Positions 25,501 to 35,300 of a DNA stretch of 64,000 nt are shown piece by piece (position 1 is the stretch's first letter; each line of letters begins with the position of its first letter). This stretch comes from Bugula neritina (taxonomy: Eukaryota; Bryozoa; Gymnolaemata; Cheilostomatida; Bugulidae), in assembly GCA_964035545.1 (NCBI GenBank), contig OZ037767.1:19291628-19355627 (forward strand). Direction: 5' to 3'. A program made the translations under genes and the position numbers. The notes below the pieces were generated by a model. That model worked only from the letters and a program-made list of their open reading frames with translations, did not search any database and was not told where the DNA came from.

Positions 25501-27821
25501 ATTCAGTTTGTTCCTTTTTTCTGTTTACTTTTATTTTATGCTCATTTCTTCTGTTCTTCATGGGATAAGTTTTAGAAGTGAAACCCATATTTAAACTGTA
25601 ATTCAAATACTCTAGGATTAGATTATTTTTATTTCTAATCAACATGAATATAAATTATCAGTAAATCGCCAAGTGATTAAAATTTTGGTTATGTTTGAAG
25701 GGGCCAGTTCAGGTATAGGACGGGCAACTGCTGTTCATTTTGCATCTCTTGGTTCGAAATTAGTTCTTTCTGGTAGAAAGGAAAACGCTTTGCAAGTAAG
25801 CTGTCTAATTTTTTACTTGTCAGCTATTACTATGATTACCCAATATTTATCTTATAACTGTATTTCATGCTGTTTTATTTTGTTATTAGTTTCCATAAAA
25901 TGCTTAAGGTTATTTCAGTTATACCTTATCATTTGAACTTATACACACACACGCACGCACGCACGCATGCATGCACACACATATATTCTATAACATTGCA
26001 ACGTTTCTAGCAAGTGCGATTAAGTTTATACTGTTTAGTAACCAATCATTCTTACAATGTTTAGGAAACTGTGAGTCAGTGTAAAGGAGCTGGTGATATC
26101 ATCACTATAGTTGGAGATCTTACCATTGAATCTGATGTGGTGAGAATTATTGAGAAGGCAACAGAACACTACAAACAGCTGGATGTGTTGGTAAGCTGGT
26201 TTGTTTATAAATAAATATTTCTTCAGCTTTGAACATAGGCTACCGTGAAATAAAGAATTTGCGACATAACATGGGATTCCAGGGAGTAACTCAACATTCT
26301 GTCCCAGGGGTCATGTGCTATATTCTACTTCATGTGTTACTAAAAGCTCATACCTATTGATAGTAATTTTCGTTGTAAAATGCATATTCTACGATGTAGA
26401 CAAATGTCTCCAAAAAGCCTAATTAACTTATTTTAGCATGATAAAAGAAAAATTTCAAAGTTTATCACGTAATAATGAAGCACTCTTACTGTTCTGTATC
26501 ATTTATTTATTTTTCTGGTACAGTAGTGTTAAAATTACCCAATAGATCCAGTGGTGTAATGTTTAGCGCTCCTGCTTACAAGCTGGAGGTTTCGGTTTTG
26601 AATCCCAGTGAGGGCAGAAGTTTTATAGTGACATAACTTTAAAATATGAATGCTTGTAGGAAACTATGTTCAGTTTTGTTTTGTGTTTAGGTAAACAATG
26701 CAGGAATATTGGACTTTGGTGGTATTGAGTCGAGTTCATTAGAGCAGTTTGATTCTATAATGGGCACAAACGTGAGAGCCGTGTACCATATAACCATGCT
26801 GGCTGTTCCACACCTCATAGCAACTAAAGGTGCCATTGTCAACGTGTCTAGTATCTCGGGTATGGTTGGCTCATCTAGAAGTCTTGCATACTCCATGTCA
26901 AAGTCCATGATTGATCAATTCACCAGATGTGTTGCCTTAGACTTGGCTCCCAAACAAGTGAGAGTCAACAGTGTCAAGTAAGAAAATATATTGCTACCCG
27001 AAAAATTATTTCTTTTTAATTTTCTTTTTTGCTTTAAATAATTATGTTACATAATTCATTGATTACAGAATTATCACTCTTTTGTGATGCTACTTTGTAA
27101 AAAATATGTTGAATTTATTGCAAGTTATGTTCTCAGAGTTTCTTTTTTGTGAATAAAAAGTTGTAAATGCTTTGCAACTATTGCAATTTGAAATAGACAT
27201 TATTTGCTGAGCTGTGTGACATTTGTTTTGTAGTCCTGGGATAATTCTTACAGAAATGGTGAGAAATTTTGTACCTGCGGAGCATCTTGATGCAGTGAGT
27301 ATTTTTCCTTTTTAACTTCCAAATTCCAATTACTCACGAAATATTCATTCATTCAATATTCATTCATTCTACTCATAACCACAAAGTATATCAGTATATC
27401 TTGCTATCTCAGCCATTGGATTTTTATAATACATGATGTTTATTTACTTGTTCACTGATGAATAATTATTGTGTTGTGAGTTTTAGTGAGTAATTTTAAA
27501 AGGTAACACATCTGAGTTTTGTATACATTTCAAGTTACACAATTTCAAAATAGCATTGCATTTTGGTTAAAGTTAAACCAATAGTTTGATTATAGTTTTG
27601 AATTTTTTCTCATTAGTTTTCATGAAGCATGATATTTATTACATAATTTTCTCTTCACTTAGTTTATGCGAGAAACATACAAAGTTTATCCACTCGGCAA
27701 GGTAGCTGAGGCTGCAGATGTGGCAAAGATGATAGCGTTTTTAGCGAGTAGTGAATGCAGTTTTACTACCGGAACTAGAAACACTGTGGATAGCGGCTTC
27801 CATGTTGCATGTCCTCGTTAA
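16540..27821 (+). CDS. Classical short-chain dehydrogenase/reductase
   Basis: NAD(P)-dependent oxidoreductase of the classical SDR family; the substrate cannot be read from sequence. Six exons: 16540-16582, 25701-25795, 26065-26190, 26691-26977, 27234-27294 and 27663-27821. They sum to 771 nt (256 aa), a normal SDR length. Motifs: cofactor-binding TGASSGIG (14-21), NNAG (90-93), catalytic Ser near 142 in NVSSISG, Tyr155 and Lys159 in YSMSK, and NPGIILTEM after them. It resembles FabG-like reductases and animal proteins annotated as 3-oxoacyl-ACP reductases. Intron 1 is 9.1 kb because it holds gypsy element 2 in sense orientation; other introns are 0.25-0.5 kb. An AATAAA lies near 28222. Confidence 0.93.
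16612..16695. repeat. CTTACT hexamer island at the start of SDR intron 1
   Basis: Tandem CTAACT, CTTACT and CTTAGT words just inside intron 1. Confidence 0.7.
16905..17000. repeat. GATAGT/CATAGT hexamer island
   Basis: Runs of GATAGT, GATACT and CATAGT, then GATGAT words, in the SDR first intron. Confidence 0.7.
17125..17195 (-). mobile_element. tRNA-derived SINE head or tRNA-like relic
   Basis: On the minus strand a 71-nt tRNA-like block starts GTCTCTGTGGTG. It has an A-box-like GGTGTAAAGGTTAGC and a B box GGTTCGAATCT. The outer 7 nt pair only with many G-U pairs and the anticodon stem is poor, so a functional tRNA is unlikely. Confidence 0.55.
17374..17650 (+). repeat. 5' LTR of element 2
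   Basis: 277 bp, starting TGTAATGGGG and ending GCACAACA. Contains AATAAA at 17554-17559. Confidence 0.94.
17652..17668 (+). promoter_or_regulatory. Probable primer-binding site of element 2
   Basis: TGGTGGCAGCGGTGGGA lies one base after the LTR. The tRNA partner is not assigned. Confidence 0.6.
17703..19577 (+). CDS. Gag-protease of element 2
   Basis: 624-aa ORF with ATG just after the primer-binding site. The first 220 residues look like a gypsy-type gag. A long basic, proline-rich linker follows (about 220-345) where a CCHC zinc knuckle would be expected; I see none. A retropepsin follows with LLDSGCN as active site and LGTPFL near its end. The ORF then overlaps the pol frame from 19295, so Pol would be made by a -1 frameshift. 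I found no convincing slippery heptamer. Confidence 0.88.
   Translation: MTEHTTKHPGGKPANFLHMEEVYRSKLTAPTFTGVEDLEQFIEEFHDVANVAQWPPQVALVKLREVLTERARPFGQGRSVAEIFTTLRSRFGTPALEARARLQVLRQAEGTPLRDHVALVKRLARSAYSDLPEAHRRNFTLIDFMQSLKDVGLCHQLQAKGVTTLESALQVGEDYLRAERLHTGKPESTQVTAEIAQSLGGKMGQLSTRLKQMAKTLTNAGPPNQGQKGKTTRSESNNQPGPPRSRDPQPRKRPHEQKREQPQVSQKPRRTTRPIGRQEPFVLPLTNRFSQLPETKLAGEVPRDIGRELNTPPPKKRRPHTTKRTPRRLTEATHAGEVRLQPHGESYFLPGKVAGKAVTFLLDSGCNTNLLSRRVFDALPAQVRKGLAPYTGEPGTLADGSCIPFYGVVKLPGRVRDQAIQETFILSQLEEDAILGTPFLKRHQCHMDFHKSAILMAGRELSCVDKFGRPLVGGVQVVRNCTVPGRSRATIHCRVNDRQLSGLRVVEGTHQRIQLASSLNRLTDRGEILVQCVNPFSESVTLPFGSLLGRFHTVQEGDIGPSLGEATEGPQERPLYGGGPSRNTSKNYTTQPVKAVRATRSARLWPSCCASMGTCSAAETRTWA
19295..22342 (+). 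pseudogene. Pol (RT-RNase H-integrase) of element 2, two nonsense codons
   Basis: The frame is -1 relative to gag. Reverse transcriptase with FCVDYRKLN, STLDLLSGYWQVPL and active site YLDD; RNase H with DTDASD; integrase with an HHCC domain (HRQAHAG ... CEVCQ) and a D-D-E core (HSDQGAQF, HPQGNGVVERN). It is interrupted by TAG at 20648-20650 inside RNase H and TGA at 21107-21109 between RNase H and integrase. Frame is kept across both, so these are point changes rather than indels. The ORF ends at TAG 22340-22342. Confidence 0.9.
22363..23001 (+). CDS. Proline-rich ORF after integrase, element 2
   Basis: The open frame begins at 22336, overlapping the end of pol in the -1 frame; its first ATG is 22363 (212 aa). 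It is very rich in Pro, Glu and Arg. It contains RRPPAYLQDFV, a motif like the C-terminal end of many gypsy Pol proteins. It is therefore either a pol tail split off by a frameshift or a separate product. No catalytic domain is seen. Confidence 0.6.
   Translation: MRGRRRHKPNDEWVMPRTEDLARQERPPPPAGPHPLPSEPSRPTPELPPPLPEISVLPEVQNPHTGGAPSEENRGEERITADGRQKTPPVGNNNPLVSTPPPSPATPPSPASTTSTSPLLERGQRTRRPPAYLQDFVCDRVTSGRYESPAGRRTERLAAKRGSYEHHGKTKFCENGIASGITTPRAHISGLAPQTRCPAFSYADAVKSRRAF
23037..23044 (+). promoter_or_regulatory. TATA box-like site before accessory ORF
   Basis: TATAAATA lies 43 bp before the accessory ORF start codon, in a GC-rich element where such a run is unlikely by chance. A donor-like CAGGTAAGC (23054-23062) lies between them. 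Confidence 0.4.
23087..24181 (+). CDS. Accessory C2H2 zinc-finger ORF of element 2
   Basis: 365 aa from the first ATG (23087; the frame is open from 23063). It sits between pol and the 3' LTR, the place of env in retroviruses, but has no signal peptide or membrane segment. The N-terminus is acidic with many DL pairs. Then come two C2H2 fingers. Finger 1 is Cys153, Cys156, His169, His173 with exact C-x2-C-x12-H-x3-H spacing. Finger 2 is Cys179, Cys181, His194, His201. A Pro/Arg/Ser-rich basic region follows, then a C-terminal heptad-like helix (about 325-360). This suggests a nucleic-acid-binding, self-associating protein. The ORF is intact although pol is broken. Confidence 0.8.
   Translation: MEIDLTSVNSDLIDLIESQLLETESHVNDDENIVMADDLLDLELDTMSLSQFTRSDTVSRVPYKKMHDSQTSNSRLSSELCCKDQTRSNNNSALLDATRSPNYGDMPPLELAWNGETPPTSLPDVLLKQHSWVAPETERLIQLHRGHDGCTTCRLCQQHFSTHRRLRVHVPQHFLTTLCPCGEYSYHRDYILRHQRTMDCHVGHLYDVDQYNFPTFLNLIKPFIKDLPRFERLKHGFPSPRIITHGPCPRPPRHQRPTKPPHSPPAQTVLRPSTLPRVLLHRVEIPQKRRSPSPTSIQPSSKRRWKPSSPRRQAPAARNIKEVELRMYDLEAEIQRLTPRVAAAASEMRTLKASVALLKRSDQD
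24527..24803 (+). repeat. 3' LTR of element 2
   Basis: 277 bp, matching the 5' LTR with about four base differences. Preceded by a G-rich tract (24513-24526) that serves as polypurine tract. Confidence 0.94.
25189..25333. repeat. 33-bp minisatellite in SDR intron 1
   Basis: Four to five near-identical units built on CCTATTTATGCCACACACAT with TTCTTCCTATACAA. Confidence 0.85.
26544..26620 (+). mobile_element. tRNA-like SINE relic in SDR intron 3
   Basis: A-box-like GTGGTGTAATGTTTAGC and B-box-like GGTTTTGAATCCC at tRNA spacing. Resembles the tRNA-like block at 17125-17195 on the other strand. Confidence 0.5.
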
Positions 27822-29321
27822 CCACCGGCTGCTTATCTCTACCAGTCATTAGTGGTTTCACTATTATATGGCAATCAGTTTCTATACCACATGTCTTGGA
27901 CTGATTAGTGATTGTGAGTTTGTATCGCATTCAACTCATTCACAACCAGTTATCTTTTACAACTAGTTAGCTCTTAGCAGTTATTTTTGACAAGGTTGTA
28001 TCTTTTTTTTTCATAAGCCCTCAAATCAGTTGTTACTTTTTATTTGAAGTTTTTGTTAGGGCTTTCATTATTATATTATAAATAAAACATGCCCTAATAT
28101 TTATGTTCTGGTAATTGTGTTTGTACCTAATCAGAATTTTTTGCATTATATTCACCCCATCTAGTCTTGCAGACTTTACTTTTAGCTTTGAGCTGTTATT
28201 TTGTAGTTTTTTTAAAACAGTCAAATAAATTTATGCTAATATTGACATTATAACTTATGTGTTGAAACAAATGCAAATGTCATACTGCAATGCGACAACA
28301 AAGCATTATATAAAAACATTGAAATCAGAAAAATTATGTTTTCAACAAAATTTACTGTAATTGAACTAAGATTGGCACTCTAGTGCAAGTTTCTTGGTTT
28401 AGCATGCTAGTTGGTTTTTATTTTATGTTTTAAAACCTATAGCTGCTCTACTAACGTATTTTTTTGTTTTTGGGTTCAACATGCGTAAAGAATTTATCTC
28501 TACCTTGTTATATCAAACTTGCAGAGAGTGAATTACTGCCAATTAGAATAGGTTGACAACAACAATCTGCAAGCACACACCCACGCAGTACACATCGAGT
28601 TGGAGTTATATTTCCAATTGTTATTTCGGAAGCATCAGTTTAGTAGCTGTTTTGGCTTGACCAATAACAGTCCGGTATTGCAAAAACAACTATTTTTGCC
28701 ATTAATTACAACTCACAACTCTGCGTAGGCTAATCTGCCGAAAAGAATTTTAATTTGAGAGCTAGGGCTGTACTCATCGGGAATTTTTCTACCCCAAAAC
28801 AACTTCGTGCAATATAAATAACAATATTACTTGCGCTAAGTACCATTAACCTAAATACTATTACTTATGGTACTGTAACAGTAATACTAACTGTAAGTGT
28901 GACTCAAACTGTAAGTCTGCTAATCTTGAGCCTTAGGCCGCTAGTTATTAGTCACAGTGGTACTGATACTCATGCTATCAAAACCAATGTCATACTTACT
29001 CTTTGTATTAGTATTAGTATTAATATTACTATTACTATTACTAGTATTAGTATTACGATAAATTGTGATACTTATAGTTATATTTATATTTTACTAAAAG
29101 TAAATCTAATAGTGTTACTATTAGTATTAGTAATAGCCTACTAATAATATTAATAGGTGTTGTAGTAAAAGCAATTACCATAGCAATAGCTCACACTAAA
29201 TAATGAAGTACTAATTTAAGTAAATGCTATTTAAAATGGTAAATAGTAACTGTCACAATATGAATGGTACTTAGAGTTAGTGCTGTAGTCTCACTTTATC
29301 AATATCGTACTCAGTATAGGC
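27822..29321. other. SDR 3' UTR and hydroxylase promoter
   Basis: About 1.5 kb without a gene. It holds the SDR poly(A) region near 28222 and a hexamer island at 28850-29160 immediately upstream of the next gene. Confidence 0.6.
28850..29160. repeat. Degenerate hexamer island upstream of the hydroxylase
   Basis: TATTAG, TATTAC and ACTGTA words in tandem with drift, ending about 160 bp before the start codon. Confidence 0.7.
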
Positions 29322-32300
29322 ATGGATGCGTCCATTGAACAAACCAGAAAACGAAGACATGATGAAGATAGTGATTTTTCAGGTTCTAAATTTACAGATT
29401 CCAACAGGGATGGGCTTGGAGTGAGTATCAATATTCTTATGATTATTGCTATTCAATTTGTTATAAGTATCAATCACTGATATACTTATGATAATTTTGC
29501 AAAGAAATCAATTTTTCAACCTGTTTAAAAACTTAGTTTATGATGTTGTAGGCTGAAAAATCTAGAAGAGGGTCTAACTTTGTCGACTCGCATGATACTA
29601 GTGATGGGGCAGTTAATGCTACTGACAATTCTATCACTTTGATATTCTCCGTGGCAGAAGGTGTCGGAGCTTTAGCTCAGTGTCTCAAGATATTCAAGGT
29701 TGGTAAGATGAAATTAATGAAGTATGTGAAGTTATAGTATGAGTCACTGAATAACTAATTGATGAGTCCTTGAATCTGAAGACGAATGAGTTATTGAAGG
29801 AGTCAGTGTAGTAAATGCTTGAAAATAATCTAGTTAGTATGTTAAGCTGTAAGAAGTTAATAATTCAAGCAGACTCCTGGACTAGACAAATTAAATTAGA
29901 TAACCAAGTAGGTAGATGAGTGTAATTGTGTGAATTTTCTCACTGACATACTAAGTCTATGGAATGCTGTATATTATTTTTATGTGTAGCTTTCTCTAGC
30001 TATTACTCCTAGATTTATGAATTAGACCAATATCATTTAAACAAGTGTGTTTTGTTAAGGCAAGAGAATAAGCGTGCTCATTTTTCACCCACATCTGTAT
30101 GTACTAAAATACATAATAATTTTGCACATTTGTGTAGTTGATAATAATGACATGATGCTGTATTTTACACATATAGAACAACAGCATCAATCTGAGTCAT
30201 ATAGAATCTCGACCAGGCACCCTGGACAGTAACAAATATGAGTTTCTTGTGGAGATTAAAGATGCTGTGAGTAAAGAGAAGATGAAATCTGCAGCAGATT
30301 CATTGCGTCAGCTAGACTCAGTTGTTGATCTGCATATTTTGACTCGAGACGGAACCCGTACTATATCTTCTGACTCAGCAATGGAAGGTATCAGTTGGCT
30401 AGTCTAAAGGTGTCAGTCTATAGGTTGACTAGATGTCAGTCTGTATGTTGACTAGTCTAAAGGTTTCAGTCTATATGGTGATTTGTCTAGTATGGTCTAT
30501 TTAAAATAGTCTAATTATTTCAAGTCCTGTGATAAATTCAGCAAAATTCAAGTACATTTTGCTTTTATATTATTTGTGCTCTGGTGATTATGGTAACATG
30601 CTGTTAGCTAAACTTGCATATATATCATTATAATGTTGGGCAAACTGCCAACAATATGTCACATACAGAATAATTACCTGTGTTGAATATGGAGCGCACT
30701 GATATAATATATGCTATTTTGTTGAAATGACAAAAGAGATTCAACGTTGCGATACAACCAGCACACTACTTTATTGCAGGTTTCAGTGGGAAAGGTAATG
30801 GTGTGTCTCACATGTTTGTCGTGAATCTGTGCCCAACTCATATGCTTTGAGTTTCATCAATATTTTTGTATATATTATTGTATTGTTAATCTTCCATCAT
30901 CTTCAAGTATGTTTTTTTGCAAGCTGTTCTAGACTCTAGAGTGTTATTCATATAATATGCTTTGATGTAGTACTGTGTTGTTTATACAATGGTTTTAACT
31001 GTAGCAACTGTACTTAAATACTCTACAGTTACTGGCAGCACAACCCGGTGTGTTTTATATACGGTGTGCGTGTGTTGCGCTTTATTTACTTCAAACTTTT
31101 TCTCTCTCTTGACTAGTTCCGTGGTTTCCCAGGAGAATCAGGGACTTGGACAGATTTGCTAACCACATACTGAGTTATGGCTCAGAGTTAGATAGTGACC
31201 ACCCTGTAAGTATAATTTATTTTGTGCATTATTGTAACGTCTAAGACTTTACTAAATTATGGGGCGTCCTGTTTGTGCACCACCTTTTTATGGCTAGCTG
31301 TTATGCAATTATAGTATTTCTATCAGGAATATTTACACGTATTATAACTATATTTTACTGTATCTCACTTTGGTTTGATGTGCATTTCCTGTTTTGTGTG
31401 GAGATATATCTACATTGCAAAAGTATGTTTTCTCAATGCAAATGTGAAATTTTGTCATTCAGGGATTCACTGATGAAGTCTATAGGAAAAGACGTAAAGA
31501 GTTTGCAGATATTGCATTTCATTACAAACAGTGAGTTGCTAGGGTTATCTTCTCATTGTTTACTCTCATTTTTGATCACACAACTCCTCAATACCGAAGC
31601 TATTGATAATTTTCCCCACATTCTCGCATGGTTATGCTAATTTACTCACAAACACTTATGTTGATAATTGATATGCATGTTAGTTAGCATATAGCATGTT
31701 GATGTGCATGTAAGTTAGCATGTCGTATGTTGATATGTAAATAGACATTTAGCTATTTGATAAGCAATTTCAGCAGCTTCTTAAGTGATATTTCACTGGA
31801 CATGCTTGTAGTGGCACTTCAATACCTCATGTGGAATACACCGAACAGGAAACAGCTACCTGGGGAACAATCTTTGACAAACTTACGCAACTCTACCCAA
31901 CCCATGCCTGCGCTGAGTTCAACCACGTCTTTCCTCTTCTTAAGCAGAACTGTAACTACAGAAGAGACAATATTCCACAGCTACAGGATATATCGGACTT
32001 TCTCAAAGGTGTGTAAACATGTATGGGATATGTGAAGATGTGGGTATGTCTAACAGGGTTGGGGTAATGGTAATTGTAATTGGTTGTAATTAATTACATT
32101 TTTTCAAGTAATTGAATGTAATTTGTAATTGATGTATAAAAATGTAATTGTAATTGTAATTAATTACATATCTAATGTAATTGATTTTTACAATTACCTT
32201 ATAATTACATGTCAATTACTTCAAACTTTGAAATCCTAAAAGTTTCATACTTTTCCTACCATGCCTACTGTTAAATAACAAATTCAGATTAATTGTCAAT

Positions 32301-35300
32301 GTGGTACAGTATCACTGTTGAGTACAAAGGAGGTTCAGCACTGTCAAAATTGCCCCTGCTAGTTGGACCCTAGAAGTGAAATTGCATAACTTCTATTTAT
32401 CTCTTGCGAGAACAAAAGTAATTGTAATTGTAATTAATTACATTGCCATGTAATTGTAATTGTAATTAATTACATTACTATTTGACTGTAGTTATAATTG
32501 TAATTGTAATTGACAAATTATCATGTAATTGTAATTGTAATTAATTACATTCTCATGTAATTGACCCCAACCCTGATGTCTAAACCTGCGGAATATATGT
32601 GAAGATGTGGGTATATATAAATCTGTGAGGTATATGTGTAAATGTGTGAGATATGTGCAAATCCGTGGAATATTTATAAATGTATGGGTATATAATATAA
32701 AGGTCTAGGTACCTATATAAATTCATAGGATATATAGATACATAGGGATATATAGTATAAACAGAGGAAAATTTGTTGGTGCTAGTTTGCTTGCTAGTTT
32801 TGCTTCTTCCTCCCCTCCCCTCTCCCCAAAAAGGAGAAGGGGTGATGACTATTATGTAATGATGTTCTTCTGTTATTGCAGATTGCACTGGATTTACTTT
32901 GAGACCAGTGGCTGGTTTACTGTCTTCTAGGGATTTTCTGGCGGGTCTGGCATTTAGGGTATTTCACTCAACACAGTATATCAGGCATAGTTCTAAACCT
33001 CTCTATACCCCTGAACCGTAAGTGCTGTTTTATCATTTATTCGTATGGTGTAACTGAGAGAAATCAATGCTTTGTTTTAAAAAATTTTTTATCTAGTGCT
33101 AAACACTAACATCATGTGAAAATTGTATCTGGATTTATGTGTTGGCTCTAACATGTAGCTGTTGTAAGCAGCCATGGTCTAAGGGTTAGAGCCCTGGCTA
33201 GGTAAACACAAGGTCATTGGTTTGAACCCCAGTAAAGGCCATTGGTGATGTGTTAGAAAGGGCATCCAATCATAGTTGCTCCTGCGCCACATAGGTGAAT
33301 AAGTCTTTAGCCTGCTTTAACAAAGCCCTTTCCATTAGGGTTTCTCACAAGAATAGTTAAACTATAAACTTGTGTGAGCTTTTTATATCATGTAGCGTTT
33401 ATCTTTGGCTATGCCTTCATTGTTGGACATCATTGTATTATATAATCAATATAAAGCATGTAACTGGTAGACGTCATTGTAATATATCATCAGTATAAAG
33501 CATGTAACTGGTAGACATCGTTGTATTCTAGAGATGTATGTCATGAACTGCTGGGCCATGTACCACTGTTTGCTGACCCCAGCTTTGCTCAGTTTTCTCA
33601 GGAAATTGGTCTAGTAAGCTTGGGGGCGTCTGATGACTTCATTGCAAAACTGGCAACTGTAAGTTTTTGGAACTCATTTATACTGAGTGTTTGTATAGTA
33701 TATTACTTGGTGTTAGTACAGTATTACTTGGTGTTAGTACAGTATTACTTAGTGTTAGTACAGTATTACTTGGTGTTAGTACAGTACTACTTGGTGTTAG
33801 TACAGCATATTACTTGGTGTTAGTACAGTATTACTTGATAGTAGTACAGTACTACTTGGTGTTGGTACAGTATTACTTGACATTAGCACAGTATATTACT
33901 TGGTGTTAATACAGTACTACTTGGTGTTAATGCAGTACTACTTGGTGTTAGTGCAGTATTACTTGGTGTTAGTACAGTGCTACTTGGTGTTAGTACAGTA
34001 TATTACTTGGTGTTAGTACAGTATATTACTTAGTGTTAGTACAGTACTACTTGGTGTTGGTACAGTATTACTTGATATTAGCGCAGTACTACTTGGTGTT
34101 GGTACAGTACTATTTAGTGTTAGTACAGTATTACTTGACATTAGCACAGTATATTACTTGGTGTTAGTGCAGTACTACTTAATATTAGCACAGTATATTA
34201 CTTGGTGTTGAAGCTCTACTGGTTCACTGTTGAGTTTGGGCTCTGTCGGCAAAATGGGAAGCTGAAGGCATTTGGTGCTGGACTGTTATCATCCTTTGGA
34301 GAACTCGAGGTAATTTAAGTGCAACTTTGGTTATTTTTTAGGATATGGTTATTATTTGTCACGTTTTGGCAAATGTATTTATACGTTTGGTAGTAGTAAA
34401 TGAGTGTATTGCGTACATTTCCATTGGTTGGCATTGTCAACTTATGTAAGCATTTATCTGCTCATAAATAAATTTCTAGAATTTTGATATTTATACATTT
34501 TGGTAATGCAAGTAATTGTAAGAAAGGGACATAATTAAACGTTTTATATTGTTATATAACAAATAAACTATATATATTTATAATCAACTGGTTATAACTG
34601 TAAGCTGCCAAACATTGTTATACCTGATGTCATACCTTATGATATACTCAACGTTGTACCTAATTTTCTAATGGTTCTTATTTTAGTACTGCTTATCTGA
34701 CAAACCGACAGTTAAAGATTTTGAGCCGCAGAAGGTTTGCGTGCAGACGTACCCAATCACGGAGTACCAGCCTATTTACTTTGCCGCTAATAGTTTTGAA
34801 GAGGCTAAAATTAAGCTAAGGTATGTGCATTAGATATTTCTCCAGTCTTGTCACATTTTACTCTACACGAAGAGACTTGATTATTGAGCTAGAGAGAAAG
34901 TTGAGGGAAAACACTGTGGAGCTTCAGTTATTCTGCGTTTAATGGAGATGCAGTAGGTTACAAAATATCTGAGTTACATAACAGTCTTAGCAATTTTTTG
35001 GTAAAACTACAAACCAAGTATTGGGTGACAATAGATAGCTTTCACTAGTTCTTATTCCCAAAATTTACTTGGAATTGTCTTTATTTCAGTGAGAAGGTGT
35101 AGAAAACCATAAAATTATATATTTTAACGTATCTAAAATATAGTTGATACAACTAAACATGAATTTGAGCTCATAAGAAATCATGAATAGCTAGTGTGTT
35201 TGAAAATCTATGCCAAGAAGTTTACAAGATTGTTGTTCAGAAGCTATCATTTCTATTAAATCCTTTTAATAACAATTTTGAAACATTGCCTTGTCTTTCT

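Noticed and set aside
33521-33909. ORFs with YYLVLVQ repeats
   Set aside because: Minisatellite in hydroxylase intron 8; the exon ends at the 33659 donor.
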